Notes under the pieces: model-generated
What the model was told of the DNA's origin: nothing
The model's input: only the letters and a program-made list of their open reading frames with translations
Database searches by the model: none
Origin: Cylicocyclus nassatus
Lineage: Eukaryota > Nematoda > Chromadorea > Rhabditida > Strongylidae
DNA: 64,000 bases
Direction of reading: 5' to 3'
Assembly: GCA_958299035.1 (NCBI GenBank)
Contig: CATQJL010000112.1
Coordinates: 64,511,117-64,575,116 of the forward strand
Shown here: one piece after another, positions 1-11,521 of the stretch
Layout of the letters: each line of letters starts with the position of its first letter
Numbering within the stretch: the stretch's first letter is position 1
Program-made: the position numbers and the translations under genes

Positions 1-329
1 CGATTGCCGTTTGCACCAGCAATAGGAGGAACGCGCTGGTAAATGGCTGCCTGTAGGAGGGATCGATACATTGCGTGAGAGACTTTGACCTGAAAGAACA
101 GCTGATTGATATGAGCGAGATAGGGGCGAAATCGGTGCAAACTGAGATTTATAAGGGATTGCCAAAACAGTTCGTGTTCTATATGATTCTAAGGCATTAG
201 TGGATTTTTTCCCTGTAAGAAAATCGTCATTTTAAAAAAGAAAAACCCATATTATGAGAAAAATGATAGTTTTTTCATGAAAAGTAGAATTTTTGATTTT
301 TTCGCCTGACGTAAATTGTGTGATATCGC

Positions 330-760
330 CGCAATTCGCAAACTCGCAGACGCCGTCGGCAAAGGTGCCACCACCTCGACGTGGTAGGGGCACGTCGAGA
401 TGCCGGCAGCTCGCTCTCTCAAAAGAGCACGCTATTTCCCGTGCTCTCTGACCTGCCGGCAGCTGCCATCTCGCGGATTCCGGCAACCTGCCGGCAGGTT
501 GCCGGCAACTGACATCGCGAAGTTGCCGGCAGCTCCTCCTGGAATTCCAGATATTTTGCTAAAGGAGGAGTTCTGGAGCCGCAGATTTTTATGAAGTTTT
601 CTACAGAGTCGAGGCGGCAACTTTATCGAGAAAATTTTTTGAAAAAAGGCCTGGGACGGCCTAAATTTCGGTTCTTAGTTTCTGGCCACCTCGCGGAAAG
701 GTGCCAGCAACCTGCCGACGAGACCTGCCGCCAGGTCGGGGGGATTACTACCGGCCCAGC
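330..760. repeat. GCCGGCA-rich dispersed repeat block
   Basis: A GC-rich patch in AT-rich DNA. The motif TGCCGGCA and its variants recur many times between about 400 and 540, alternating with CTCGCGGA-like spacers, and weaker copies (CTGCCGACGAGACCTGCCG) follow to about 740. Similar short palindromic CCGGCAA clusters are common non-coding repeats in Caenorhabditis genomes. Open frames on both strands here are by-products of the repeat. I see no terminal structure that would assign it to a transposon class. Confidence 0.6.
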
Positions 761-2380
761 TGTCTTTTCAGTCAAGGACACAACAATTTCTCTCACGCTA
801 ACAATTAAATTCCCACTTATGCATAAATGCATGAGTTACTGAGCGATATTCAGGCACTAAGGTTGCGTTACCATGTAGCCTCAGACTTTTTGTGGCTATC
901 ACGTCTGTGAGGCATACAATAGACAAATGTGCGTGCGCTTTGTCATATGTACAACATCAGTTTGAGCGTCTATTTGCTAGAGCGCGCAGTATGAATATGC
1001 TGCATCAGATGATCGCCTTGAGTGCTGCGTGTGCATTGACTTTTTGGACTTCTCAATTTGGTTTCATAAAAGCCTAGATACCCACCTTTTATATACATAC
1101 ATTACCACTATGCAAAAGCTATTTACCGCCGTGTTTATTTTTGTGCTAAACGAACCCACAATGTGTCTCATCCGTGTCGTCCTGATATCCACAATTTGCA
1201 TCACCATTACATCTTAGTAATGAACTTATACATAGTTTACTATATGTGCACATATATTCATTTGACGCGCTACATTCGCTCATTTCTGAAAACATGTTCA
1301 AAGTAATTAGGGTCCTACTTCAACGCAATTTCACTTACCGTTAACCTCCCGAACTTCAGTCCAGCTCATATTGAAGCCTTTAAGGCCATTCACTTTGTCG
1401 GGACTCGTTAAAAAACTATAAAGAAAATTATATAATTACGAAAAAACAATGTCTGATTCAATTTGTAATTAGGTAAAATCAATAGATCAATTCAATATGC
1501 AACCTACCTAATTCGCACCGAGCTGTTTTTCGTCACAAAAGGAGTAAAAACATTTTGGTTGGTCCCGCAGTACTCAGGACGCGGCGCACCAGATACACGG
1601 ATCACGGCCTAAATCGGTATATGACTGACCCAAAACCATGATTCAGTTGATGATTGTTTGAACCGGAAATGGCGAGCAAAAGCAGTGCCATTTTTATTGA
1701 TTAGTATTGATTACCATGGTCATATGGTACGTTATCGCTCGTCCACAGTAAGCCTATCTACTACCTAAAAAAGTCAAAAGGCTGTTCGAGCAAATCTTCA
1801 TACCTAGAAGTCTTTGTCGAAACTAATTGGGAGGATGAGGGCAGTGCCTGGGCAAGAACTCGATTTCTAAGAAATTCATTTACTGAGGTTATCCGCTATG
1901 CTAAATTCGAAAATCTACACTAGTGAGCAAAAAACGGCGAGGATATGGGTCTTTTAAAACCTTACAATTTGAAATGGGACGGCTACCGAAGGCTAAGGAC
2001 ACAGAGTCGCTGCGGGACCCTACAACTTTGTCTGTGGCGGCCTGCGCAACTTTGCCGTAGAGCAGGAGTTCAAACAGGTGGGGAGCCTCGCCCCAAGAAT
2101 TAGCTTTCCAGCTTTCCAATTATATTTCTTGCTTGTGATCAATTTGATTGTGATCAAATGTCATGGCCTCGCACTATGGTATGTTCGAAAGGCCCACTTT
2201 TGCATGGTACCGAAATCGCAAAACTTCCACCTTGTCCGGACCAGAGGTGCGATAATGGAAGGCGATTCTCCCCCTACCTTCACTTTTGAGCTGGTAGAGA
2301 GTGACCACCTTCACTTTTGGAATAAAATATTTTTTTCTCTGGACGTTAAAAAAGGAAAATAAGCAAAACACAGCAAACTT
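761..2380. other. stretch with no recognised feature
   Basis: AT-rich sequence with only short frames and no domain, splice chain or long repeat that I can support. It should lie 3' of the visible lev-10 exons, so the missing exons of that gene might be here or further left, but I could not find an LDL-receptor class A motif or a membrane span on the minus strand. Confidence 0.4.
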
Positions 2381-2383
2381 ACC

Positions 2384-2595
2384 CTAAAATCCCGCCAATA
2401 ACTCCGGCCTTATCTGCATTTTTGACACGAAAAATTAATAAAAAATCGCCCTCTGCGCTGCCAGAAGTCTAGCAGATGAATTCTCCCATCAGACCGCAGC
2501 AGATCTGCTAGACTTCTGGCAGCGCAAAGGGCGATTTTCTTAATCAATTTTGTGTCAAAAAATAGATAAGGCCGGACTTATTGGCGGGATTTTAG
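2384..2595. mobile_element. 212 bp near-perfect palindromic MITE
   Basis: The left arm starts CTAAAATCCCGCCAATAA and its reverse complement ends the element (TTGGCGGGATTTTAG). Arms of about 95 bp match almost throughout, around a short centre near 2488. The sequence would fold into one long hairpin. No coding capacity; target duplication not clear. The class (non-autonomous DNA transposon) is inferred from shape only. Confidence 0.7.
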
Positions 2596-2632
2596 GATAT
2601 TAAAAGCATATTTTCATGTATACGGCGGCATA

Positions 2633-3318
2633 TACAGGGTATCCCAAAAAATGTGCCTACTGTTTGATTGTAAATAACTCTCTTGTAACGAAGTGTTTCG
2701 AGGTGCTTTAGGTACCGTCTTGTAGAGCGAGCTCAAGCTTAGATTTGCAGTATGGAGTGAATTATCGATTGCTCGTCATTACTGTAGAATTACGGTGAGA
2801 ACTCAGCATATGGAACCATTGTGAAATATACCACCTAACAAAATTTTTTTCAGAAAATTTGAAAAATCGTGTACTAGGGTTTTCGCGCATGCCAATTCCA
2901 CCTAACAACTTTTTATGAGTGTTTTCAGCTTTTTTGACGGTGTAATTACATTTATGACAAATGCTGGAAATTGAGTTATTACGACTTACCGGGGATAACT
3001 TAGGAAAGAAGCATCACTGCAAAATGGGAATTTCAAATTCGAAATCAGCGGCTCCCAATACCGTGGTGTAAGAGTTTTTGGCTTGTTCGGTTTCGTTCCG
3101 AAACAGAGTATAGCCTCCAAAGGCCCAAAATCTTTGTCGAAGTTCCTACCGTAATCCTACAGTAATGAAGAGAGATAGATGAATCGCTCCATACCGCTCC
3201 ATACTAATCAAGTTTAAGCTCGCTCTACGAAACGGTACCTAAAACATCTCGAAACACTTCGTTACAAGAGAGTTATTTACAATGCAACAGTAGGCACATT
3301 TTTTTGGGACACCCTGTA
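2633..3318. mobile_element. Tc1/mariner-type non-autonomous element, TA-flanked
   Basis: Starts TACAGGGTATCCCAAAAAA and ends with the inverted TTTTTTGGGACACCCTGTA, with TA at 2631-2632 and again at 3319-3320. The inverted arms run about 165 bp each (to about 2800 and from about 3150) with scattered mismatches. The middle has no transposase frame, so this is a deletion derivative or MITE. TA duplication and ACAGGGTGTCCC-type ends fit the IS630-Tc1-mariner superfamily. Confidence 0.8.
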
Positions 3319-3331
3319 TATTCAAAGTGAA

Positions 3332-4372
3332 CGTGTTAAGTAAATGGAGTATTTAAAAGTAAAAGTCAGCGGGACTGCACGGATTTTATTAAGTTAATTT
3401 TGTTATAACGTACAGCGAAGAAAATAGGTCGATTCAGGGAATAACCGCCGAGAATTAGAATTTCGAATGATAAAATAACGAAAAATTATGCGAGCTTTCC
3501 ACTGTTATAAATCTGATGTTTAAAGATGTCAGCAATTGCGACTTCATAGCTTTTGAAGAGTAAATGGTGCTCTATCAGATAGTGAAAAAATCGAGTCGAC
3601 TTGAGAGATAGTCGCCGAAAACCAGAATCTAAAATATTACGCCATTTTAGCGTGTTTAGTGACAGCTGACAGTTAAACTCATTTAAATCTTGAATGTGAA
3701 AGAGTGTGATGTTGCGACTTCATAGGTTTTGTAGAAAGGATTGCCTTATCAGAATATATTTTAACCGTACCAATCCATTGACAGCGCCGAGATCCAGGGA
3801 AGCAGGTAAAAAAGCGCTTATTGAACTTCAACAGTCTATAACTTCTTCAGAACTGCATGAATCATGTTGCGACTTCATAGTTAGGTTCCTCTCATCAAGA
3901 GCTTTCATATGGTATATGATATGTAAGGGTTTAGGGCCTCCTACGACTTATGCCCGTGGGGAGAGACTTCTCATCACAAATTCTCCCCTCCCTGACGGCC
4001 TCCATCCAATATAAAATGGGCTGGGGGGGGGGGGGTGGGGGGGAGAATTTGTGATGAAAAGTCTCCCCCCACGGGCATAAGTCGTAGGAGACTCTCTCAA
4101 ATCGGCTCGATTTCTTCAATATCCGATAGAGCACCATTTACTCTTCAAAAGCTATGAAGTCGCACTTGCTGACATCTTCAAACATCAGATTTAGAACAGT
4201 GGAAATCTCGCATGATTTTTCGTAATTTTATCATTCGAAATTCTGGTTCTCGGCGGTTACTGCCTGGATCGACCTACTTTCTTCGCAGTACATTATAACA
4301 AAACTTACTTAATAAAATCTGTGAAGTCTCGCTGAGTTTCACTTCAAAACACACCATTTACTAAACATGTTT
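3332..4372. mobile_element. composite foldback element with 270 bp arms
   Basis: Sequence at 3332-3601 is repeated in reverse complement at about 4106-4372 with moderate divergence (for example GTAAATGGTGCTCTATC facing GATAGAGCACCATTTAC). Between the arms are diverged direct repeats of 155-180 bp, recognisable by GCGACTTCATAG ending near 3550, 3727 and 3881. A separate perfect palindrome (3938-4090) sits near the right arm. No coding capacity. The class is unknown; it could be an old foldback transposon or an inverted duplication. Confidence 0.6.
3938..4090. mobile_element. 153 bp palindromic MITE nested in foldback
   Basis: Starts CTCCTACGACTTATGCCCG and ends with its reverse complement. 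The arms are about 60 bp and nearly identical, and the centre contains an interrupted run of 13 G. It interrupts the older foldback at 3332-4372, so it inserted later. Confidence 0.65.
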
Positions 4373-4494
4373 ATTTTAAACATTTATGATACTGTATTCA
4401 TCGTATCCGTAGCCCTAAAGAGGGCCTTTGGGTCACAGTTAGACCTAGAAGGATAGCACAGTTCCTCCTTTTACCTTTTTACCCCCCCCCCCCC

Positions 4495-5009
4495 CGCAGT
4501 TTTTTTGAGGTCTGCCCCTGTGGACGAGACATTTCCGTGCATCCTTACGCGTGGCAGCATGTATGTATGCATGCATCCATGCACGGAATTTAAAATGTGC
4601 AAGGCCGCCCCATGTGGCAAGCTCCGCTCACTCGGCCAAAAATGTCGAAAGCCCAAATTTCGAGAATTCATGCGAGTTCCGCCACTTTTGAGAAAAGGGC
4701 GGAACCCACTGAGAGGGCGGAGTTTGCCTGACGGTGGGCGGGGCCTTGCTAGAAGCTGCTTGATGTCCCTTGCTTCATCTGCGGCTTCATCTATGCTTTT
4801 ATAAACCAAAAGAGTCCCGAAAAGCATGGGAATGGGCGGAGTTTGCCTAATACATGAAGAAGTACTTCGAGCCTATGTTGATTACATGAACAAAAACTGA
4901 GGATTGACAGATAGTATTGAAATTAAGGCCGCGGAGCACCATTGCGCGGCGTCGTCCACAGGGACAGACTGCCTGCCGCGCACCATTGCGCGGCACTGTC
5001 GTCAACGTG
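4495..5009 (-). mobile_element. piggyBac-like non-autonomous element, truncated
   Basis: Inverted copy of the complete element at 42473-43038. The right end reads GTCGTCAACGTG followed by TTAA at 5010-5013, the same terminus as the complete copy. Shared landmarks are the GGGACAGAC/GTCTGCCCC segments, a GTATGTATGCATGCATCC tract and the subterminal GCCGCGCA hairpins (4975-4994 perfect, about 4929-4950 decayed). The other terminus is missing and is replaced by a run of 14 C at 4482-4495. It lies in the intron after the last visible lev-10 exon. No transposase. Confidence 0.7.
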
Positions 5010-5091
5010 TTAAAGCCTCCAGTTAGCTTTCTTTATGAAAAACTCAGGCATATAGATTGCTCACAAAGTGTCTTTCAAAAAAGTAACATAC

Positions 5092-8000
5092 CTTCTGACA
5101 ATGCGCTTTATTTGCAGTCACTTCACCTTCGATTTCCATCTTGACCATAGTGAGGAGAATCTAGAAAGTTAGAATTTTTTGGCATTATTAGTCCTTTCCT
5201 TAAGAACAGACCTTGTATCCATCCCTAGCTATAATCTCCCAATCGCAATGAACATCCTTATTATACTTAACCGGATAATTGGGAGACATCACGTATCCGG
5301 TGGGAGTCGTCTCACTAGCACGAATTCTTCTACCACATCGATACGCTCCATCACCTCGGGTTTCTTTTGTTTCTGGAAACGAAATTTTTTTCTTGCGCAA
5401 GAAAGAAAACTTCAAAATCTACCATGCGTTGGAATATCTTCTTTCGCAGCTGGGCGTATTTCATACAAAGCTTTAAATCCATTTCCACTTCCTTTCGAGT
5501 CCGAGCTGAACACAACGCGCATCGAATAGGCGCCGAAAGCCGATACGGTAGGGCCAGGAAGTGTGTCCGAACAATAGCGTTCTAAAGTAAAAGACTTGAA
5601 AGTAAACTACAAGTATATTTTTGGTAAATTTCTCAAACCTTGAAGCACTAGTCGTTCTTCACCGCCGTCTTGAAAAACATCGTAGATTTCCAGCCAATCT
5701 TTGCATCTAGAAAAATCCATTTTTTCAACCAGAAATGTTCCAATTTTGACAACCAAACAATCTGCTCTCAGGCCAAAGGTCAGTCAATTTTTTTACAACA
5801 GAAAATGGAGGACAAGTCAAATAAAGGTAGACGTTTCTTTGGAGAGGGGGGGGTCATGAAAAAGCACATGTTTATACATTTTGAGGAGCTCCAATAAGAA
5901 GCAAGCCGTACGATACCTCTTGACCCATACGATAAATCAAAAGCTATTGTATTAGGTTGTCCGGAAAATAATGTCGCATGGCATCTTACCGCGACAGAAT
6001 GACCACAAAAAAACAGCGAATGGGGTATCACTTGATAGAGCAAAGCAAGCACTGCAAGGTAGTCTACAAAGCTCCGTGAAAGTCTTGCCCCATCTAAAGT
6101 TCGAAAAATATAAGAAATTTCAGATGCCCAAATAATCGTATCTCAGTGCATAGACGTCTTAGGGATCTCTAATTTGCACAGGCATGTACTCTCCACACTG
6201 GACATTCACCTGTATAGTTTGTGGAATTTCTTCATGGCTACAGTACGACAAACAAAAATAGGTCAAAATTGCGAATATGTGGCGTTTTTCGGGTTTTTTG
6301 CAAACAATTTGTTTTTTCTCGAAAACTAGCGCTTGTCTAAAGCTGAAAATTCATGGTTATACTCCTAAAGGTTTATACTACGGAATCACCCCTGTGAGAG
6401 AAGCTCAGGAACGCTTTGGCAAAAACATGCCGAATTTTGTTTCCTCAATTTTCAGCCATGGAAAAACCGCGAAAATGTGCATACAAGTGTCTCGTATAGT
6501 GAGTCCATGCGTGAGCAAGTTAGGGGTTACTAGGACTTTTCTAAACGGAGATACGGTTTTTTTCTTGTTTTTTTAGATCTTTAGTGCCTTATGAAATTTG
6601 GACCCAAACTTCACCCATATCAAACCTGGCGCAAAGGTTCGAGCTTCATTTTGTAGAGCTTGCTGTGATCTATCGGTTGATATCCCAGTCACTTATCTAC
6701 TTTTGTGCGCACCCTGCTGCGATATTGCAGGATAAAACACGATGCGGCATTATTTTCCGGACAAGCTAATATTACTGCACTTCATTTTTTGTTCTTCCCC
6801 CATTTGTTTCCCACACTCTTCCACATTGAGCAGTTGTGGGCTTACCTGTCCTCCTCCTCCTTTCCAACATACAACGCAAACTGTTCGAAATGGATCAGAA
6901 TTTGCTGTCCAGGATTACCCTCGATGAAGTATGTGCAATTTGTGTCGAGTGGATACTAAAATGCCTTACTTGTTGTAGAGCTAAACACGGGAATACTCCA
7001 GAAATTATAATAGGTACATATTATTAAAACTTACATTTGCTGGATATCGTGGGCTATTGAAAAATCCCATTGGACTTCGGAATCGAAAGAGACATTCGTT
7101 TGAAGTGCCGATCGACTCACCAGTAACACCAAAGTCTGGAACACTTGTAATTATGCCCCTAGTCACTATTTGAATTGCTTGACATTTCAAAAAGTCAAAA
7201 AATGATCACGTTGATCTTTGATCTTTCATTTTATGTCCCGAGGCAGTTAGGTTGGTCTTTTTTCCGAATTTTTCTCTGAGATTTTACCATTTTTGTTGTG
7301 AATAAATTTTAGAGTCAACTGAGGAAGATATTCGCTACCGATTCAAAATTTCTGGTTTTCTTGGGTGCAAATTTCAAAATGACATCAGTCTCTTCCACGA
7401 ACAAATATTTCTCCTAATTGCATTCATATGAAGATTCCTATCTACAGTCAACTATCTTTATTGACTCAATTTCCATTCACGACAAAGTCGAATCTGTGGA
7501 ATAAGATTTCAGGTTTACCTGTTTTGAACTCCACTTTTGCCTTGAATCCATTAGGACGAAGCCCATCAGTGACAAGTTTATCGGTCGTGCCAAATTGGAC
7601 CACCATTCGAGGGCCTTCGCTCACATATGGGCCCATCAAAGGAGATGCTAAACGGTACTTTCTCAGTTATAAAGATCAAATTTTTGATTTCCTTACATGC
7701 TGGTATCCTTTCGCACAGGGTCGACTCATAATTGCTCTCGTCAGTCGATGAAAGTGTTGCTTTCATTGTCGCATCCGATGTAGCCACACCTACCCAAGCT
7801 ACGGGGCAAGTGATATCGTCCAAACTTGGAGGTTCGGTTATGACGGTACTGTAAAGGTAATGTAAGTGCTTCGGAGGTTATGGAGGCAAGAATTACCTAT
7901 CATCGTCGGAAAGCACAGCAAATTCCTCGAATGTGAGAATGACTTTTTCCAGATTTTGATCACCTTGTAGACCATCGAGTATATAGGTACAAGTGGTGTT

Positions 8001-10959
8001 AGGAGGGTACAGGTCGGGAAACTGTAAAGGATTACGGTAACCTAGAAATTCTTATTGGTTTATCAAGAGCAAAGTTTACTGTAAAGTTATGCTACTCTAA
8101 AAAGGATGGAACATTCCAAAAAGCCCAGAATCATGCAGCTACAGTACGCTGGCCGTAATTCGCTTCAGGACCCACCTTTGGTGAATAAATGTAATGTGTA
8201 GTTTCTCGATTGCTTTCCACTCTGATGTCACATTCTGTGCCTCGCATATGTGTAACACCTTTTTGTCCATGCAATAATTGTGCTACATCGACAAATCTTG
8301 TCGAAAATTCGTACTCCACAACAAATCTGGACTTGATCAATTAATCGATAAACTAATCAATATTGCTGCAATTTTACCCTCGAGGATCGGCTTTGGCTGG
8401 GTTGGTAGTGTTGAAGTGAATGAGGGCTTCTGGGCCAACAGTATACAATTCGGTTCGTTGTTGTAGACCGCATACCTAGAACATTTGATATTGCGAATCC
8501 TGGAATATGGGGTCATACACTAATTTCGCAGCTTTGCGGTCCTTTTGCACACATATAACGCTCCTTTGACTTATAAAAAAAGCGATAATGTACTCTGCTG
8601 CTCTAAAAACAAAGGCGGAAAAAATTGAGCCCCGTCAATAAAACTTCTGTTTTATTTACTTTTTTGGTCACTTGAAGGCAGTCCAGGAAATTTGCGCACG
8701 GGCTTCTTATGCGCATACCATCCGAGAATTATTTTCGGGTGAGGAAACGGCAAGCGCAGCGTCAACTGCTCCCTCCGGAATATATTTTAAAATGTTCTTT
8801 TTGGATTCTTGTAGGCCCGTGATTCCTCTTTTAAAAAGGGGGAGTGGCAATTAGCTACCTTCGAAAATTTCGAGCTTTCGATATCTCTCCCTCCCCCTTC
8901 CCGGCCCCCTCCTAGGTCCGCCACTAGCAATGATTGTGAAGGTTTGACTGAGCTATGGTCAAGCGGTAACCTCATATGATTTATTGTAGCCGATAAAGCC
9001 AGCTCTAAACTCTAGTTCAGTACCGTATCTTAGTGGTTGGTTCGCTCAAAAAAGGTACGGTACTGGGCCGAGTGCCTAGGTTCAAGTTTTCCATTCACGA
9101 ATAACCCATGAAAGCTCGGCTAGAGCAATGGCTCGGTGAAGGATTTCCATTCAGTTGCGACATGAGATACACGGGCTTAAAGTATTCGGTCAAATTTTGC
9201 CTCTGACTATGGTACAAAGGGGCCATTACCAAAATCCCATTCAATTTACGGGTAGGTTCTTTTCAAAATTTGCCCCTGCATTTCATACTTTTTTATTTAG
9301 AGATAAGTTTGAATTCCTTTCAAGAAATGCGCAAATTTGAGACACTCACCTTTTTGATAATTGGTGAGCTTGTACTGGGACCATCGAATATTGTAACAGA
9401 ATCATAAGGGCAACTAGAACAGAAAAAATCAATACTACGCAAGATATTGATTGAAAGTCAAAATACTCACTGCTCGCCACCAAAGTAAATATCGAAATCG
9501 CGAAAGAACAGACGAATACGTTGACCGGCTTTTCCTTTGAGCAAATATGAGCAGTGAAAGTTCTAGAAGAAATATAGATATCAGTAAGGTATATACAACA
9601 AGAATATTGTACTTTTGGATAGGTGCCAGGATATGTAGGAGAGAAAATAGCGCCTTTCTTGCGCTTAGAGGCTTCAATTAAGAAACTACAACCATCTTCA
9701 CCATCAAGCGGTACGCCAGCTTGGTATTTTGCTGCAAAAATCGATTATCGATTGACCACATTTTTCGTAGTATCGACCACTTACTGTCTGGAATGAATGA
9801 GTATCGACCACGAAAACCAAATTGTCGGTCGACTTCTCTAGCACGGGAATGAAATACGAGCACTAGCACACGATGAAGGCTATAAACAACGAAAAATTAG
9901 CTGGTCATGGCTACCGTATATCTACCGTACCTTATTCTAACATGAGGTGATACGGTACCACAATATCTGCCTCCTAATGATGCGGATAGCAGATCGGATT
10001 CAACCCGTTCAAGTTCCGAGTAAATGTCTACATATTCAATCTCGCAGCTAAAAGCGACTATCAAAATAGGCTGAAAACGAGAACTGGTCCCTCACCTCTC
10101 GGAACTGCCAGCGAGATGAAAATGTTCAAATTCTAATTTTACGCGTTGCCTCGGTCCCGCGACAAACGTGTATACACACTGAAAACATAAATAACTATAG
10201 TCCATTCTCGGACGAAGGCGGATGTCCTAAAAACGAAGCGCATGCGAGCGCGTCGCGTAGTCTAATGAAGCTCCGCCCACTCCAGTGCTGAAGCTTGCTG
10301 TCGCGCGCTTACAAGCAAAAGCCATCGCTTTCATCCAGGATTTGAATCTATATAATACTTATTCATGTGATTAATCATAAAATTCTTTGATCAATCGATA
10401 TATTGATTTTTGGTTTACACACGTGATCTTCTGACAGACTCAGCTGTTTCTCGGCCTGAAGTTTCTTACCTGCAAATTCCTTGGCAATGTAATATTTTTC
10501 TCTATAGTATTATCCGTAGGCTCCTTTGGTAAGAGCGGAAATTGAAATTCACCATTTGGATTCTTCTCGTCGAACACTCGATCGCATTCTGAACGGAATC
10601 GGACAACTGTTACAAATGCAGCGCAATCACGTGCGCGCTTTCCGCTGGATGGTATTCGGGTCGCTGGGTCCTATTTCTCTACCGATTTTTTATATTTTTC
10701 CCAATTTTTTATATTTTTTGAATTTTAAGCTCATTTATGGAAGAATTACTTACTCCTCGTACTGTAGTACTCCTTTCAGCCAAAATACCATAATAAGGAC
10801 TAGCAAACAGGCGATCACCATGGTGAACAACAGGGCAAAGATGATGTCGCAGTCGAGGGCGCGACATGCGGCACAGTCCTCTTTCGGAGTCGGTGACTCC
10901 CATTCCAGAAGATCTATACGTGTCTCGACAACACGATCCAATGTACGCATGCGTTCCAT
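5092..10959 (-). CDS. lev-10: LEV-10-like multi-CUB membrane protein, 3' end missing
   Basis: Exons in transcript order: 10754-10959, 10470-10644, 10096-10178, 9931-10047, 9785-9879, 9613-9731, 9471-9562, 9350-9413, 8378-8475, 8176-8326, 7897-8021, 7697-7848, 7519-7647, 7035-7165, 6846-6955, 5639-5706, 5423-5581, 5212-5372, 5092-5160. All junctions are GT-AG and all phases agree (768 codons). CUB domain landmarks in order: CVYTF / CEIEYVDIYSE / GGRYCG; GCSFLIEAS / FSPTYPGTYP / CPYDSVTIFDG; ECDIRVES / YPPNTTCTYI / GPYVSEGPRMVVQFG; ECLFRFRS / NSPRYPANYPLDTNC / CKDWLEIYD / YCSDTLPGP; then YRCGRR / MSPNYP / HCDWEI of a partial fifth. LEV-10 clusters levamisole-sensitive acetylcholine receptors at worm neuromuscular junctions and, as I recall, has five CUB domains, an LDLa module and one membrane span; the last two were not found and are probably left of 5092. 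The first junction (10754 to 10644) is the least certain. Other CUB proteins (SOL-1, four CUBs) fit less well. CUB assignment very secure; the name is inferred from domain count and the EAT-18-like first exon. Confidence 0.8.
5952..6769. mobile_element. mariner-like non-autonomous element in lev-10 intron
   Basis: Starts TTAGGTTGTCCGGAAAATAA and ends TTATTTTCCGGACAAGCTAA, with TA on both sides (5950-5951, 6770-6771). 818 bp, no transposase. It lies in the lev-10 intron between exons 6846-6955 and 5639-5706, which explains why that intron is much longer than the others. Termini beginning TTAGGTTG are typical of mariner-family ends. Confidence 0.8.
10750..10959 (-). CDS. eat-18: EAT-18-like small single-pass membrane protein (69 aa)
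   Basis: One open exon with ATG at 10959 and TAA at 10750-10752. The N-terminal half is charged and has a CAAC motif near residue 30; a strong membrane span (IIFALLFTMVIACLLVLIMV) follows, then a short tail ending LQYEE. A CTAG acceptor precedes it (exon begins at 10972) with an in-frame TAG just after the acceptor, so this ATG is the start, and the message may be trans-spliced. The stop codon is embedded in a consensus donor GA|GTAAGT, so splicing there removes the stop and continues into the CUB gene. In C. elegans EAT-18 is a small membrane protein needed by pharyngeal nicotinic receptors and, from memory, shares its locus with lev-10. Size, membrane span and position all agree. Confidence 0.75.
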   Translation of the reverse strand: MERMRTLDRVVETRIDLLEWESPTPKEDCAACRALDCDIIFALLFTMVIACLLVLIMVFWLKGVLQYEE

Positions 10960-10971
10960 GCGCACGCTCTA

Positions 10972-10984
10972 CCTAGACCAGAAA
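10972..10984 (-). promoter_or_regulatory. splice or trans-splice acceptor before eat-18
   Basis: The minus strand reads TTTTCTGGTCTAG with the exon starting at 10972, 13 nt before the ATG. It could accept a spliced leader or an upstream 5' exon; no upstream coding exon was found in the adjoining sequence. Confidence 0.5.
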
Positions 10985-11521
10985 AGGAGAATGTTTAGAA
11001 ACTCGGAAAGCTAGGAAAACGGAAATAGAAGTTGCGGAAATGGAAGGATGGCAGCTGACAGGATTAAGAGTGCTTGCAATGAGACGATGGGTTTCGTCAC
11101 TTCAAAAAATGAATTCTCATCCTTGTTTACTTCGTTTCTTCAAATGCAGAATGAAACTATCATAAACGAATCAATTTCGTAAAGGTTGCAATAAAGAGAC
11201 TAAGGCTCCTTGTGATGTTGTTGAATTTTAGTAGTCTTCATTATAAACTATGTAAATGCCTTCTTCTTTTCTCAAAAATTTTCCTCTTTTAAGAATTGTA
11301 GAATATCGCAAGTCACATGACAGTATAATTTTTAATCTGGAAATTTTCCGATTTTTTGGCAAAATTCCGAATTGGATTATCAAAAAGGAAACCCTAACTG
11401 CTTTTTTGTTATTAATGGTGCACTCAAAAGTGCGTAAAAATTCGAAAGAAAGAGAAAGAAAAAAAATTTTTGGATAAAAAAAATAAATTGAGGTCAAAGC
11501 GCCTTAAAATAATCGCATTTA

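Noticed and set aside
330..760. Possible CRISPR array from regularly recurring CCGGCA words
   Set aside because: Spacing is irregular, units are palindromic and the DNA is eukaryotic.
9005..9100. tRNA-like words (TCTTAGTGGTTGG and AGGTTCAAG)
   Set aside because: No acceptor stem or anticodon arm could be drawn; it lies within a lev-10 intron.
10200..10310. GC-rich patch considered as an extra lev-10 exon
   Set aside because: It lies between exons 10096-10178 and 10470-10644, which already join in phase and in CUB order.
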